The notes: generated by a model from the sequence alone, not told the origin. 64,000 nucleotides of DNA from Rhizomys pruinosus (GCA_009823505.1 VZQC01004700.1:19952-83951); one strand, 5' to 3'. Shown: positions 10,113 to 23,346, numbered from the stretch's first letter. Made by a program: numbers and translations.

Positions 10113-13100
10113 AAATGTCTTTTTTTAAATACATTTTAGTGTTAGTTGTACCTCCCCATATACCCTCCTCAGCCTTGCCTCCACATTACCCTCCACTTAA
10201 TTATTCCCTGCTTCCAAAATTCCATGGATTCATAAAAATATTTATATCACTGCACCTCACTCCTCCCATGAAGCTTCCCCCAGGCTCTTGTACTAATTTA
10301 CTGAACCCTATGTATTGTTCAATTGAGACATATATTCTAAGGAGTCAAACCGTGAATCTATTTAGTGAGGTAATTTGTGAAAAATTGTACCATTTTCCCT
10401 GTTCGGGGTGGACGATTATTCACGTTAAGTTTATTTATTTCCATATTCCACCTCTCCTATTCCTGAATTAAAAGCTCAAAAAAAATTTCTTTCTTCTTAG
10501 CAGCTTCATGATTTTGCCATTGGTGTAAAAATTTGTTAATTTTCATATCTGTTCATTAGTCTGCATTACTTGATAAACATATAGTATTCTGTTCATTTCC
10601 AGGCTCATTATGTCAATTGGTCAGCAATAAACATATAAGAAGGCTTTATCTTCTGGTGAGAAATTTGTCTCGAGTGGCATATAGGAGTACTTTGGGTATC
10701 TATATGTCCAGAAAGTTGGCAGGTGTAGTGGTTTACGTATGGATGTGGTGAGATCTTCGAGGTGTTAGTGTAGACTTATTTTTCTAGCTTTCAAGGAATC
10801 TTCAAACTATATTCCAAATCCATAGTATGGTTGTTTGCACTTCCCACCCAAAGTGAAATTAAGAAAGTTCCACTGATCCTACATGACTCACTAGCATTTT
10901 TTATCGTTATACCTATTCAATGGGCGTTTTTTGTTGGGGTATAATGGGGGTTTCAATACGAACTAACGCAGTCATGTTTTATTTTTGATTTCCGTTTAGG
11001 AAAAGGGGTTTATACGGTGAGTTTATTGCAATGTAAAAAGTTGTTCATAGCCATGTGGTTTCATGTGGGGAATACTGCGGTGTGTTCCCAAATTTTCTTC
11101 GCGGGCTTTTAAATTTTTGAGTCTTCTTGTGTAATTTCTAAAATTTATAAACCTCTCAGTCAGTGACTAGAGGTTACCGAGTGATAATATTTTTTTCCCA
11201 TTTGTAAATTACCTTTTCACTTGAATGTTGGGATCGGGGTCCTTGTTATTTAGAAGTCTTTTGTTGTTCATGAAGTCTTATTGCGTGCAATTGTTGGTCT
11301 TAATGCCCCTAAGTCATGTGTCAGAATGTCTAGCACATCCTGTAACTTCCAATTTACTTCCCTACATGATCTCGCTAATCACGTTCAGGGGACCAGGGTC
11401 TTATGTGAATTTGTAGTATTCTTGATCCATTTTATTTGAAGTTGTGAGAGAGGGATGTGGGTGGATTAGGGAGAGGAGAGCAGAATAGAGAGAATTGAAT
11501 GGAGAAGACCACTTTTTCTTTCTTCTACAGTAACTATCCAGTTGTGATCTCATTGTCATTGTCTAACCATTCCTGTCATTTTCTCCATGTGTATTTTTGT
11601 CATTTCTAAAATATCTTGTTGACGCTACAGTGCATGGACTTCTTATAAAACTGGGTCTTCAGTTCTATCCCATTCATCAGTCTGATTTTATTCCTAGCCC
11701 ATGCTTTTTTCATTGTTAAAGAAGTCTTTAATAATAACATTAAAATTGTAAGGCATAGTGATTGTTCACAAGAAAAACCCCTTATTGTCAGGGTTTGTTT
11801 GGAAAATCCTGAGGGTTTTGTTTCTGCAAAATTATGAGAGAGATTTTTTAGATACGATGACTTAGTGACGTTGATGAAATTGGATGATGAATTGTGAATG
11901 TAGTGAGTGAAATTTTGAGCGGTGGGAATCTTGCAATTAAAGATTGCTGTAGGTTTGTTCTTAGTATGATGGCCATATTCACAATATTAATCCAACAAAT
12001 CTATATGCATGGGAATTTCTTCTATCTCCGAGAATGACTTCAGATTTTTCTTCATTTTCAAATTGTATTACACAATCTTTTCATCTTCCTCAGATATATT
12101 CCAAGATATTTTATGATGTGTGAGGTGAGATAGCTACTGTGAATGGATTATTTTCTGGTTTTTTTCCACGTGCATGTTTTTATGTTTATGTAGGCATAGC
12201 TACTGGTCTTTCTGTTAATTTGTATTCTGGGCCATACTATATGTATGTTTTAATGTGTTTGTTCAGCTTAGTTTCTAGTGGACATCTATTAGGTCTTTGT
12301 TGATCATAGAATCATATGATCATACAAAAAGGTAGAAATTTGCTTTGTTTTTTCCCTTTTCACTTCTACCTCATTTTTTTCCTTTATGGCTTTAGCTAAA
12401 ACTTCAAACACCATATTGAATAGGAATGTAGAGCGTGTATATTAGTTGTTGGTTCCGATTTGTTAATTGGAAATTTTTTGAATTTTTCCTCAACGAATAT
12501 GATTTTGGTCATGGGCTTGCTGTGTATTTCCGTTATCATGGCAACTAGTGCATTCTTAGATTTTCCATGACTTTTATGATGAACAGATGTTGGATATTTT
12601 AACATTTCTGACTCCACTGAGATGATCATGTAGTGTTTTGTCTTCAGTCTATTAATTGTGGTTTATTAATATGATTTATATCTGCATGAAGCATCCCTGA
12701 ATCTCTGAGAGGGAAGCTATTGATCAAGTGAATCAGTTTTTTTCATTGACTTTTTCTATGTTCTCGTGCATTCAGTTTGCACAATTTTTATGAGAATCGT
12801 TTTGTTCACCAGAGGGGATAGCACTTATAATTTGATTTTCTGTTAACTCTTGTCTGACTTTTGCGTATCACCTTAATACTCATTCATAAAAGAATTTGAA
12901 GTATTTCTTCTTCATTTTTCTCTTTATGGAAAATAGTTGAGGAGAATTGGTGGTATATTCCTCCATGAAGGTGTGGTAGAAGATTTCTTTTTGTATCTGT
13001 CTATCTCATTGCAGGGGCTTTTGTTACTTGGGATAAAATTTAATTACTACTCATTTTAATCTATTTTTTGTTGTGGATTTTTTAAATAGTTTAGCTAACC

Positions 13101-14261
13101 TTTGGTTTAGTTTTGGTTATCAAACATATCTAGTAATCCAGCCACTTTTTTATTTTCCAGCGGAATGTGAATATAGGCTTTTAAAGTAATGTTCTTTTGG
13201 GAGGCAGAGGCAAGGCAAATCTTTTGTGAGTTCCACGGGCCAGCCTGGTCACCGTACATGTGAGTTCCAGGACGCTGGGTGCTCTGTGCTAAAGAGACCC
13301 TGCCTCCAAAAAGACCAAAAAATTATGTATTTTTTTTCTTAATGTCTTGTAGTCTGATGTACATGTTTTCCTTTTACTCCTCTGATCTTCTGATTTTATA
13401 ATTAGCAGTACTCTCTGTTCCTTTTGATAATTTAGATAAAGGTGTGTCAATTTCTTACCTTTTCAAAGATCATCTTCTTCATTTATTGATTCTATGTCTT
13501 TCTTTTAATCATTTGATTCGTTAATTTTCAGGCCTATTTTGGATTGTCTCCATCTCTCTGTTTTTGAGTCTGATTGTTGTTTTTGATTTCTAAATGTCCT
13601 CAGGTGCACCATTAAGTTATTAATATGGGATCCCTCCTGCTTTCTGATATAGGCACTGGTGATATTAAATTTCTTCCCCTTTGGACTATCTCCCACTGTC
13701 CCATAGGTTGATACATTACACTTTTCACTAATAAGTTTTTTTACTAGAAATTTTAATTTTCTTCTTATTTATCCACTGATCCAATGTCATTCTTAGTATT
13801 TTGCTGACTGATATGAGTTGGGTAATTTTTATCATTTCTAGTGTTGTTGATAAGGTTTTTTCCTTTGTTGTCAGGTAGAAATAGCTTATTATATTCAATT
13901 TTCTTAATTTTTTTCAGAATTGTTTTGTGTCATTTTATGCTGATTTAGGGAAGTTCCATGGGCTGGCTGAACACAGGGTGATATTTTTTACTGTTTGTGT
14001 GGAAGTGTTGTAAATGCTTCTCATACCAATCTGATTTATTTGTTGTCATTTATCTCCTGGGTTTGTCCACTTAGTTTTAATCTGGATGGACCTGACTATT
14101 GTGGAAAGTTGGAAATGTGCAAATAAATCCACTACCACTGTGTTGAAGTAGTCCATGATATTAAGATTAATACGGTTCTTTCATGAAATTGGACGCAGTG
14201 TGTTTGATTGAATGTATGCTTTCGAGTTCACTATCCTTTTTGACGTTTCTTTGATGAGTAT
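10113..14261 (-). mobile_element. Long L1, 3' UTR and ORF2, first copy
   Basis: Antisense L1 in order from 3' UTR (10113) into ORF2: ggtcagcaataaacatataa near 10621, tctatcccattcatcagtct near 11665, gattttggtcatgggcttgc near 12500, ggtgcaccattaagttatta near 13605. These correspond to ORF2 C-terminal, reverse-transcriptase and endonuclease-side segments. No frame is open. The element continues at 15956 and 17220 after nested insertions. Confidence 0.85.
13198..13322 (+). mobile_element. B1 SINE, 5'-truncated
   Basis: Plus-strand B1 starting at gggaggcagaggc, with gggccagcctgg and gagaccctgcctcc, inserted in the L1. Same insertion as 27752-27866. Confidence 0.85.
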
Positions 14262-15955
14262 AAATGTCTTTCCTCCAAGGGGAGACGCCCATAGCCAATA
14301 GATTTGGATTAACCAGGCACATGGCGTCCTCTCTCAACAGTATTTCCAGGCAGTAGGTGTAGCTGGTGGCTGACATGGGAGTCTTGCTTGACTCAGGGAG
14401 ACCACTATTTGCTTTAATTGGTTCTAGGTGGCTTTTGGTAACACCTCTGGCATTCCAGAGGCCATCTGTACGACTTGCATGTGTGGTCTCATACATCCCT
14501 CCCCGTTAGTCAGTCTTCGGCAGCAGGGCCTTATGCCTCTCCTCCTGTAGGTATCCCAACTTAGAGGCAAGGCGCCCCTTACTTTTTTGGGGCCTGGATC
14601 CCCTGGCCTACATCCACCTGGTAGAACACAATCCATTGCTTGATGTCAGAGCTCCTGTAGTAATCATATATTGCCATGGTGCCATGAGCCCCGAGACTTT
14701 AGTTTTTATATTTGGTTCTCTGAACAGGAGCTAATCCCTTCCACAGTTTCCATGTCTCAGTAAGTCAATTAAAAAGCGTTTTACGGTTTTATAGAGACTT
14801 ACCTCCCTAGCAGTATGGTCTCCAATTTACAGTTGTGGGGTGCGACATCATCATTGTCTCAATTTCATTCTTGTTATCTATGGGTGGGAGGAGGAAGGAG
14901 TCTCTTCATATCAGAACCTTGTGGCACCCAGAAAGGCTAAGTTCAATTAGGACTCTATTTTATAACGAGTTGTTACATGAGGATCCCAGAGGGGGTTTCG
15001 ATGTTTAGGGCAATCTGAGGCTTTTCTTGCTCTTTAGAATGTTCAGAGGGTCAGCTTTCTCGTTTACACTTTTTGGTACATCCAATCCTACTCATGAAAA
15101 CCTGTACTCTTTCTTTTACTCAGGCCGCGTGAAGTTGGTACCGTTTGTCTGTTTGGAAACAAACACAAATCTTCTTCCCAATATAACTCTCAAGGCTGAT
15201 GCCACAAGCTTACATCCTCTACCGGTTAGGATGTTATAAGCCACAGTAAGACCCTGTCATATTTAACAGGGGGGAAAATTTGTCATTATTGGATTAACAA
15301 TCCAACCATGTGTCTATGCTGAAAGTAACCACCATACCTATTAGTGCTGCTAAATACCTATATAATCTACATGTGCTTGTTCTTCATTAGTAGTATCGAA
15401 AGGTCATTCCTGGCCAAACTGTCAGCCCATGAAGGAAACAGCCAGAAATTTGTACAGGACTCCAAGTCAACAGCTCCAGAGAGAGTGGAACCGTTTTACC
15501 TCATCACACCTGTGCCCCTTTCTAAGCTATGGAACAACGCTATTGCGAAGGGAGGGGGCGTGGGTAGTATTGTAAGGGCTGCGATTTGGGGTGGTATTAA
15601 TGGTGAAACCTACCGCAATGTATTGGCATCTCATTTGATCAACGTGATTGAACAAACAACCTGATCACCCCCCACTGATGGTGGGGCTGTAGGTGTTTGG
15701 CCAACAGCCTGAGATAGGTTTTGCATGAAAGGGATGCTTGTAACTCTGGATATCACTTATAGCTAAAAATGAAAAAAAAAAAAAGCTGAGAGAAAGATGC
15801 AGACAGTTTATGGCAGAATGCATGATCTGGGATGGGTAGGGGTGGGGGGGGGGGGAAAGGGGAAATAAGCCTACTAATTGAGGAAAAATGGAAATGAAAT
15901 GCACAAAGCATCAATAAAACTATTTTAATAAATAAATGAAATAAATAACTAAACA
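14262..15955 (+). mobile_element. XY element, 5' part inverted, noisy copy
   Basis: Same insertion as 28798-30462, read less accurately. X part (14275-15185) is reversed relative to Y (15190-15955). The left target-site copy aaatgtctttcct is clear at 14262; the right copy is blurred by errors. Confidence 0.85.
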
Positions 15956-16200
15956 AACATGTCGGTCCTGATCGCTCTGATTTAATTTATTTGTTTGAAG
16001 TAATCTGTTTGTTCACATCTTCAAAATCTCCACCTGCTTCTTTTTTCGTACCAATAGTTTCTTAGAGCCCTTTATCCATCCTTTTCGCCTTAAGGTGGTC
16101 TCATTCCCTGATGGTTGAGTGAGATTCTTAGATGCAGTATAAATTGATTCCATTTTTTCTATTGCTCTAGCTTTTGTTCATTGATAATTTTTTATTTTAT
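15956..16200 (-). mobile_element. Long L1, ORF2 N-terminal side (continuation)
   Basis: Antisense L1 resumes after the XY insertion with tcctgatcgctctg and continues through the endonuclease-side segment (gatggttgagtgagattctt). Confidence 0.75.
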
Positions 16201-16204
16201 AAAT

Positions 16205-16206
<2 letters not shown>

Positions 16207-16246
<40 letters not shown>

Positions 16247-16960
16247 CCTTTCTTCCTCTCTCACCCCTCCCCAGCCCCTGGAGTTCACACATTCTGGCAT
16301 TTTTGCTATGATTGTTTGAGTCAAACTAGTTTCCTTGCCCACTCGTCAGTGCCAGCTCATCCTCTGAGCTTCATACTCAGCCTACCTAAAGAAGGCCAGG
16401 TCGTCCTCACCCAGCTGCAATCAGCTCTAATATTTCTTCAGCTAAGGTTCGGGCTCTGCTACACATTTCTGCAGTTTTGTGCTGGTATATGTCCATCTGT
16501 GCTTGCATGGGTCTTATAACAGTGCCAATACCTATGTTGTAGGTTCACACAAACAGGGTCCCAGGAGCATTTCTGTTTGGCCTTGCACCACCACCCTTGC
16601 TCTTATAATTTTTTCCACCCACTCTTCCTAATGTACCTCTAGCCCTGGTGGGTGAAAGCTGAATTTAGGCCAACGTATCCCCGGAACACTCTGAGTATTC
16701 CTCATCTCCATGGTTTGTCCACTCATTCTCTTTTGAGTTCCTGAGGTCCTGTTGCATGGGGAGGAGTCCTTAATGAAGGTTAAGAGGGACTTAAGGGCCT
16801 GCTTGAGGTCCGTGTTCTATGTTGCATGGAGGCTTATTTGTAAAGGGTTCATTGTAGATGTGCCACCTAGTCATGAGCAATTCACAGTCCATGTCCTGTG
16901 TGTCCTTCCAGTTTGGTGAGACTCTGTACGATTCTTCATTCTTCATGGCCTGCAAAAGAA
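16207..16960 (-). mobile_element. Lx-like L1 3' UTR preceded by a long T run
   Basis: A T run of about 40 bases, then ccccagcccctggagttcac and acagggtcccaggagcattt, an antisense Lx-like 3' UTR inserted in the L1. In the C2 copy ordinary sequence stands where the T run is (30690-30740), so the run is probably a reading error. Confidence 0.7.
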
Positions 16961-16976
16961 AGATTTTGTTTAATTT

Positions 16977-17215
16977 TTGAATTTTTGTAATTTTTTTTTT
17001 TTTTTTTTTTTTTCTTTTTTTTTCTGCATGCAGGTTTGTGACCCGTGTTGTGCAATGCCGCGGAGGTTAGAAGGGGGTCGCCCCCGATTCACCACGGGAA
17101 TTGGATTTCTCCTGGAATTGGAGTTTCAGATGGTTCTCGGCAGCCATGTGGGTTCTGGGATTTGAGCCTGTGTCTTCTGTAAGAGCGGTCGATGCCGAGG
17201 CCATCTCTCCAGCCC
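16977..17215 (-). mobile_element. B2 SINE
   Basis: Antisense B2 ending in gccatctctccagccccccc. The left tail is overwritten by T runs relative to the C2 copy at 31425-31670. Confidence 0.88.
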
Positions 17216-17219
17216 CCCC

Positions 17220-19360
17220 CGAAAAGTTGTTTTGAGAGGGGTCCTGGGGATATTTGTCCTTAAATATAAGTATACCATTTTTGTAGTTAGCAAGATGTTA
17301 CCTTACTCTAAGAAAAAATGGGGTGTCTAGCCTTGGGAATTTATCTAAGATCTATGATCTGTCAAGATATGTGTATCTGGCTATTTACAATACCCCACAT
17401 TAGTTTCTTTCCACTGAGTGGGCTTTAGTTCCAATTAGTAAGCCACTGATTTCCCACAAGTTAAGGTGTCACTATTGCACCAATGTCCTATGCCGTGCTG
17501 GTCATTGATGGGGATATATGGTCTTAAATCTGGTGTAGGACCATTGATTGATGTTCTCCCTTAGTGGGCAATACTGCTCCCAAATATGAAAATAGCCTTC
17601 AGGGAGTGGTAACTTCCAGATCAGTTCCAGAATCCATTTTCTAATCCAATCAGACAAGTTGTGATTTTATTGGGAAATTCAAAGCATTAACATTGAGAGT
17701 TGTTACTGAACAATGTTCATTAATACCTGTGATGTTTGTCATCACAGTGATGTTTATTTTGACCTCCTTTGATTAACTATTCTAAAATTATTTATTCTTT
17801 TGTACTCTCTTTGGTGTGTTTAGTAATATCTTCAGATGAAGTATTTTCTTCATACCATATGTAGAGATGGATTAGTAGAAATAAATTTAAATCTGTTTTT
17901 TTATAATGGAAATTTTCCCTTTCTTCCATTATGAATGATACGTTTCTGGGTATAGTAGCCTGGATTGGTATCTTTGGTCTTTATGAATTTGTACAATATC
18001 ACTCCATGCCCTCCTGGCTTCCAAAGTCTCCATCAAAAACAGTTGTGTTTTACTGATAATCCTGCCTTAATGTTTGGTCTTATCTTTCTCTCTTGCAGGT
18101 TTCGTAGGGTCCATTCTTGTTCTGTACAGTTACACTGGCTTTATTATGATGTGGCAATGGGGCATTTCTTTTCTGGTATTATCTACAAGATGTTTCATAT
18201 AACTCTTTTACCTTGATAAGCATCTCATTATTTAGATATGGGGGGGAAGTTTTCTACTTTCTATATTTGGGGAAAATTATTTCTGTAAACTTGGCCTGGG
18301 TGTTTCTTCCCCTGTTATGCATAGGTTTGGTCTTTTTTTGTATCCCAGAGTTCCTGCACATTTTGTTCTAGTCATTTATATGTCATTTGATGCATTCTAC
18401 TGGTGAGACATTCCACTAAGTTTTTATTTCGCTGACTATTTCTAATTTCAAGTTTCATTTCTACTTGCCTTGTCTTCAGAAATTTTATTTCAACATTAAA
18501 TTATATTCTCATAACTTCATTTGTTTTCATTATTCTCATGTAGCCTGATGATTTTTTCTCACATTCATGTCTTTTGTTTAAAGAATGTAGGCCTATGGTT
18601 TTCTTTGATGTCCTTTCCTTGAACATATTTATAATCTCCTATTTTAAAGAATTTTAAAGCAGCAACTAAGTTGCTTGTCTGTCTCTGGCAACAGTGAGTG
18701 GGAGTACTGATTTCTGGAGAAAATGCCATATTTATTGATAGTTGATGTTTTTATTGAAGTTTTTTTGTGGATTGCATTCAACATTTCTTAGTCAATTAGA
18801 CCCATTCCCTCTTCAATACATTTTTTTGTGATTAGACCTACGTATCTAGAGTTAAGCTAATGATGGTATTTCTTGGTGTGGATATTGATTTCACTCTTTC
18901 TGAGTAGTTGTTTGGATCTTCCTTTGTTACTGTGTGTCAAATTGTGGGCTAGCTGAATGTATGTTGATGTTTAATCATGCTGTAAATCTGTGTTGGTGTG
19001 CAAATGGGTGTTAGATGATTTTCCTGCACATTTGGTGATATGTGAACTTATGAGCCCATAAACAAATCTTCTGTAGAGTTAGTAGATTCTCACTACCAAT
19101 CTTCAAAAACTACAGAAAGCCTCACACAGGTTTTTCTACATGTGATATGTTATGGGAGGGGGGTTTAGGGTCACAGAACACAAACCAGAAGTTCTCCTGA
19201 GCCCACTAGAAAAAGATTCAGTGGAGGTTGGTGGGGTGAGGTAGAGACAAGGTTGGAGGTTCAGAACTGGGATTGATATCTTGGGACCTTCACAGTCACT
19301 GCATTGTATGCAGGATAAAGCAGTTGGTCTTGAGATAGACTCTGGATTTTACTCTCTGTC
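17220..19360 (-). mobile_element. Long L1, ORF2 start, ORF1 and 5' side, first copy
   Basis: Antisense sequence whose complement at about 17820-17930 encodes an ORF1 C-terminal segment (compare the frame at 21179-21460), followed by ORF1 and leader. Frames are broken throughout. With 10113-14261 it makes one long minus-strand L1. Repeated at 31670-33770. Confidence 0.75.
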
Positions 19361-19364
19361 CAGT

Positions 19365-19940
19365 AATTCTTGTTTTTTTTTAATTGATGCTTTGTGTATT
19401 TTTCAACACAATCATTTTCCAATTCAGTTTCAGGCATATATCCCCTTAACTTTCCCCCCACCCAACCGTACCCATCCCAGATCATGCATTCTGTGAGTAA
19501 AGTTTTCTGCATCTTTCTCTTCCTGCTTTTTTGTGTTTTGTTTTGTTTTTCATTTTGAAACAATAAGTGATATTTTGTGATTACAAGCACCTTCCAAGTA
19601 AAACCAATTTGAAGCAGTTTCCCAAACCCACACAGCGCCTGGGTCCCACTATCCAGCAGGGGGGGGGGGTTGTATGTTCAATCAAGTTGACAATGATGTC
19701 CGTCTTATATTGTTTGTAGGTTGACCATCAACCCCATCGCAGCCATTACATTCTACTATGCCTCTTCTTCCGCAGTTTGTGCCCTAGGCTTAGAAAAGGG
19801 GCCAGGTGGATGAGAAGCAAAACAAGTCTACTTTCTCTGGAGCTGATGTCTTGTCTCTAGTCAACTCTGCCTATTTTCTTTCATGGGCTGCCAGCTTGTC
19901 CAGCATAACCTGTTCGATCCTACTAATAAAGCACATGCGA
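19365..19940 (-). mobile_element. XY element, Y part
   Basis: Antisense Y from its 3' end (T tract, aattgatgctttgtgtattt, C-rich tract, agatcatgcattctg) to gatcctactaataaagcaca. It stops at the same Y breakpoint region as the copy at 44775 and is followed by plus-strand L1 sequence. The C2 copy ends earlier at 33984, where monomers begin. Confidence 0.8.
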
Positions 19941-19944
19941 GATT

Positions 19945-20475
19945 TGAGATCTCCTGAAGGCCCAGCGGCAGGAAGAGGGGAAGATAGGTAGAAACTGGGT
20001 GCCTTGGCGAGCTAACTGCTGATCGTTTGGTCCTGCTCTTTGGTTTGATTGGTCTTTGTGCCTGTGAGGTTGGAGTTATCCCCCCAGCTGGGATTAAAGG
20101 TGTGGTCCTTTGACCTTGATTAGAACTAGTGGCTGTGGGGGCGGAGTTATCCTCCCAGCCCGTATTAAAGGCACACTTGTGTGCCTCTTGAGATTATGAG
20201 ATCTCTCCTGAGCCCATAGCCCCCCCCCCCCCCCGACACTGAAATTACGAAGAAGGATTCTGAAGGAGGCAAGCAAAGCACACGCCTTCAACACAGTGAA
20301 GAGCATTCAGGACTCCATTGGAATACAGGCAAGGAGAAGCCCATATGCCAAGGATCACGAAGAGACTACACCTGAAAGGTGCAGGATAATCCCCACCAAG
20401 CTTTTACAACCAACCCTATGGATGACTCCTGCGTGGGATCCCCCCGGGATGCCCCAGGACACAGACTAAAACCAA
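19945..20475 (+). mobile_element. L1 5' UTR, plus strand, diverged
   Basis: The segment 20240-20470 aligns with the complement of the L1 leader at 591-900 (gaaggaggcaagcaaagc, ggtgcaggataatcccc). Upstream, 20060-20200 holds a twofold block containing ggagttatcc and attaaagg. No monomers are seen, so this belongs to a different L1 subfamily. Confidence 0.65.
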
Positions 20476-21460
20476 TTGAACATACTTAAAGGACTACAAA
20501 ATCATAAAGAACAAATTAAAGAACTAAGAAAAGAGAAGGAGGACCGAGAGAGAGAGAATGACAAGCCTCCGGAAGGAAGTAGAAACACTGAAAAGATCCC
20601 CATGCTGAAAAGAAAAAGACACCAACAAGCAAACAAAAGAGCTACAAAAAGAGAAGATCGAGAAGCTCCAAAAAGAAATAGAACCACTAAAGAAATCAGA
20701 AGAGGAATGAAAAAGAAATCAAACACTCATCCATTCAAGAGGAAAGGAATGAAAAAAAGCCCTCAGAAGCAGAATGGAGGAACAGAACAAAGAATATCAG
20801 ACCTGGAAGATAACACAAGAACAACTAAAAACCCTCAGGAAGATTATGAAAAATTGAAAAAGAACAACAAAAATGGAACAAAAAAAAACCCAAACCCCCC
20901 CCCAGGACTGTGGGACACTATGAAAAAGATCAAACCTCCGCATCATAGGAAGAGAGGAAGGAGAAGAATCCCAAGAAAAAGGTATTGATCAGATCTTCAA
21001 CAGAATAATAATGAAAACTTCCCCAAACTAAAAGGACAAACCAATACCCAATACAAGAAGCACATAGAACTCCAACAGACAAGAACAGAAAAGAAAAACC
21101 CCACGCCATATCATAGTTAGAATGCTGGACAACCAAAAACAAGGAGAAAATTCTTAAAGCGACAAGAGAAAACAACAAGTGACCTATAAGGGGAAACCTA
21201 TCAGAATAACAACGGACTGCTCACAGCAAACGATGAAGGCAAAAAGAACCTTGAGCAAAGCATTACCAGTGTTTAGGGACAATGGATGCCAGCCAAGGTT
21301 ACTAATACCCAGCAAAAATGTCAATCATAGTGGAGGAGAGAGGAAAATCTTCCATGACATAAACAACTTGAAAGAATACATGTCCGAAAACAACGCCTTC
21401 AGAGAATACTTGAAGCAATTCCAAAGACAGAGAAAGGAGCAACCACCCCAAGGCAACTAG
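20476..21460 (+). pseudogene. L1 ORF1, frameshifted
   Basis: Codes for LINE-1 ORF1p in at least three frame pieces. 20476-20988 gives the Lys/Glu-rich coiled coil, including the phrase RISDLEDN. 20990-21175 carries the RRM-side segment in broken frame. 21179-21460 gives the C-terminal domain with TYKGKPIRIT, CQPRLLIPSK and KIFHD in conserved order. ORF1p binds L1 RNA as a trimer in cytoplasmic particles. Frameshifts every few hundred bases mean it is dead or heavily mis-read. The ORF2 homology starts about 80 bp downstream on the same strand. Confidence 0.85.
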
Positions 21461-21469
21461 AAGGAGAAA

Positions 21470-23346
21470 TCAGTAAAAGCATAATTGCAGAAGTAGAAAC
21501 CTAAATCAAAACGACAGATGGATAATAAGGCAAAAGGAAGCAACACAACATAAGTCATACCCTTAAATATGAATGGACTAAAATTCCCAATCAAAAGACA
21601 TAGACTGGGAGACTGGATAGGAAACAGAATCAATCGATATGCTGTCTACAAGAAACACATCTTAACCTTCAAGGGACAGGCACCACCTTAAAGTGAAGGG
21701 GGATGGAAAAAATATGCCAAACAAATGGTACCAAAAAGAAAGCGTGTTGCTATTTTAATTTCGGATAAAATAGACGTCAAAGTAAAAAGAAATCAGAAGA
21801 GACAAAGAAGGCCATTTCATTTTCATCAAAGGAACAAAACACCAGAAATTTCCATTATATATATATATATTCCCCAAATTCTGGTGCACCAAAACTTTAT
21901 AAGACCAATTCTCCAGGACCACAAGTCACGACTAACCCCAGCACACGCATAGTGGGAGACTTCAATAACCCACTGAGTCCCCTTTGGATAGGTCAAAGGG
22001 ACAAAAAATAAACAGAGAGACTCTGGAACTGAACGATATGATACAACCAAATGGACCCCTCATAGACCTCTACGAACTTTTCCATCCTAATACCAGAGAA
22101 TACCACTTTCTACTCAGCACCCCACGGAGCATTCCTCCAAAATTGACCACATCCTGGGAACACAAAGAAAGCCTTACAAATAAAAAAGTAATAGAATAAT
22201 TTCATGCATCCTGTCAGACCACATGCATGAAGCTCAACATCAACACCAGGACAGCCCTCCTGCCTACAGAACACATGTGAGACAACAACACACCTTGAAT
22301 AATGAATGGGTTCAGGACGAGATAAAGAAAGAAATAAAAACATTCCCTGGAACTGAATGACAAGGAGCAATACAACAACAACAAAACTTATGGGATACCG
22401 TAAAAGCAGGTCCTAAGAGGGAAATTTATAGCCCTGGGTGCCTACATTAAAAAACAGAAAGAGCACAAGTGAATGAAATCTAACGTAACCTACAGCTAAA
22501 AGGCACTTGAGAGGCAACAACAGATTAACCCTAAACACAACAGAAAGAAATAACAAAAATCAGAGCAGAAATCAATGCAATAGAAAACAAAGAAAACAAT
22601 ACAAAAAATCATGAAGCAAAAAGTTGGTTCTTTGAAAGAATAACAAGATAGACAGACCTCGAGCCCAGTTAACAAGAAAGAAGGAACACTCAAATCAATA
22701 CAATCTGTGATGAAAAGGGAAATATCACAACAACAAGGAAAAGATCCAGAAAATTAATAGGGGAATATTTAAAGAACCTATATTCTACCAAGTTGAAAAT
22801 CTGAAGAAATGGAATGAATGATATAATCTTGGGATCACCAAAGCTTGGCCAAGAGGAGACCAGCAGCTTAAACAGCACCATAATATAAGGGGGGTGAAGA
22901 AATAGAGGAATGTAGTAAGAAGCCTCCCAACGAAAAAAAGCCCAGGCCCAGACGGTTTCACAGCAGAATTCTATACACCATGTCAAAAAGAACCTACAAC
23001 CATTATTTCTGAAACTGTTTAGAAGTAGACAATCAGAGGGAACTCTCCCAAATTCCTTCTATAAGCCAACAGCAACTCTATTTAAAAAAATAAAAAAAAA
23101 AAAAAAAAAAAAACCAAAAACCAGCAAAGACAGAGAACTAAAAAGGAGAAAAATAGACCCATCTCCCTCATGAACACAGATGCGCAAAATTCTAACAGAA
23201 TACTGGCAAATCGCATACAGACCCCAACATCAAGAAGATCATCATCATGACCAAGTGGGATTCATACCAGAGATGCAGGGAATGGTTCACATACAAAATC
23301 AATAAACATCATCAAACATATAAACGGAATCAAGACAAAAACCACA
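21470..23346 (+). pseudogene. L1 ORF2, endonuclease to early reverse transcriptase, broken
   Basis: Starts with a recognisable endonuclease N-terminal segment (MNGLNSPIKRHRL near 21572), continues through CysHisXX-like decayed endonuclease sequence (DHILGTQ near 22146), then the RT-approach segment near 22930-23346 ([10 protein letters not shown] and later QVGFIPEMQG-like coding). ORF2p is the L1 endonuclease and reverse transcriptase. Many stops and shifts interrupt it, and it is cut by the N at 23347. A pure A run at 23092-23112 may be a read artefact. Confidence 0.85.

Larger units (their letters stand above)
8409..19575 (+). repeat. Long duplicated block, first copy (C1)
   Basis: The whole block, with the same nested repeats in the same order, recurs at 23348-33984. 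This copy is about 5 percent longer through scattered small insertions and has long homopolymers where the other has ordinary sequence. The second copy starts at the first base after the N at 23347. I read it as a redundant noisy contig. Confidence 0.9.

Noticed and set aside
9737..10471. 244-residue open frame
   Set aside because: It runs through two B2 SINEs and L1 3' UTR and is broken in the C2 reading of the same locus.
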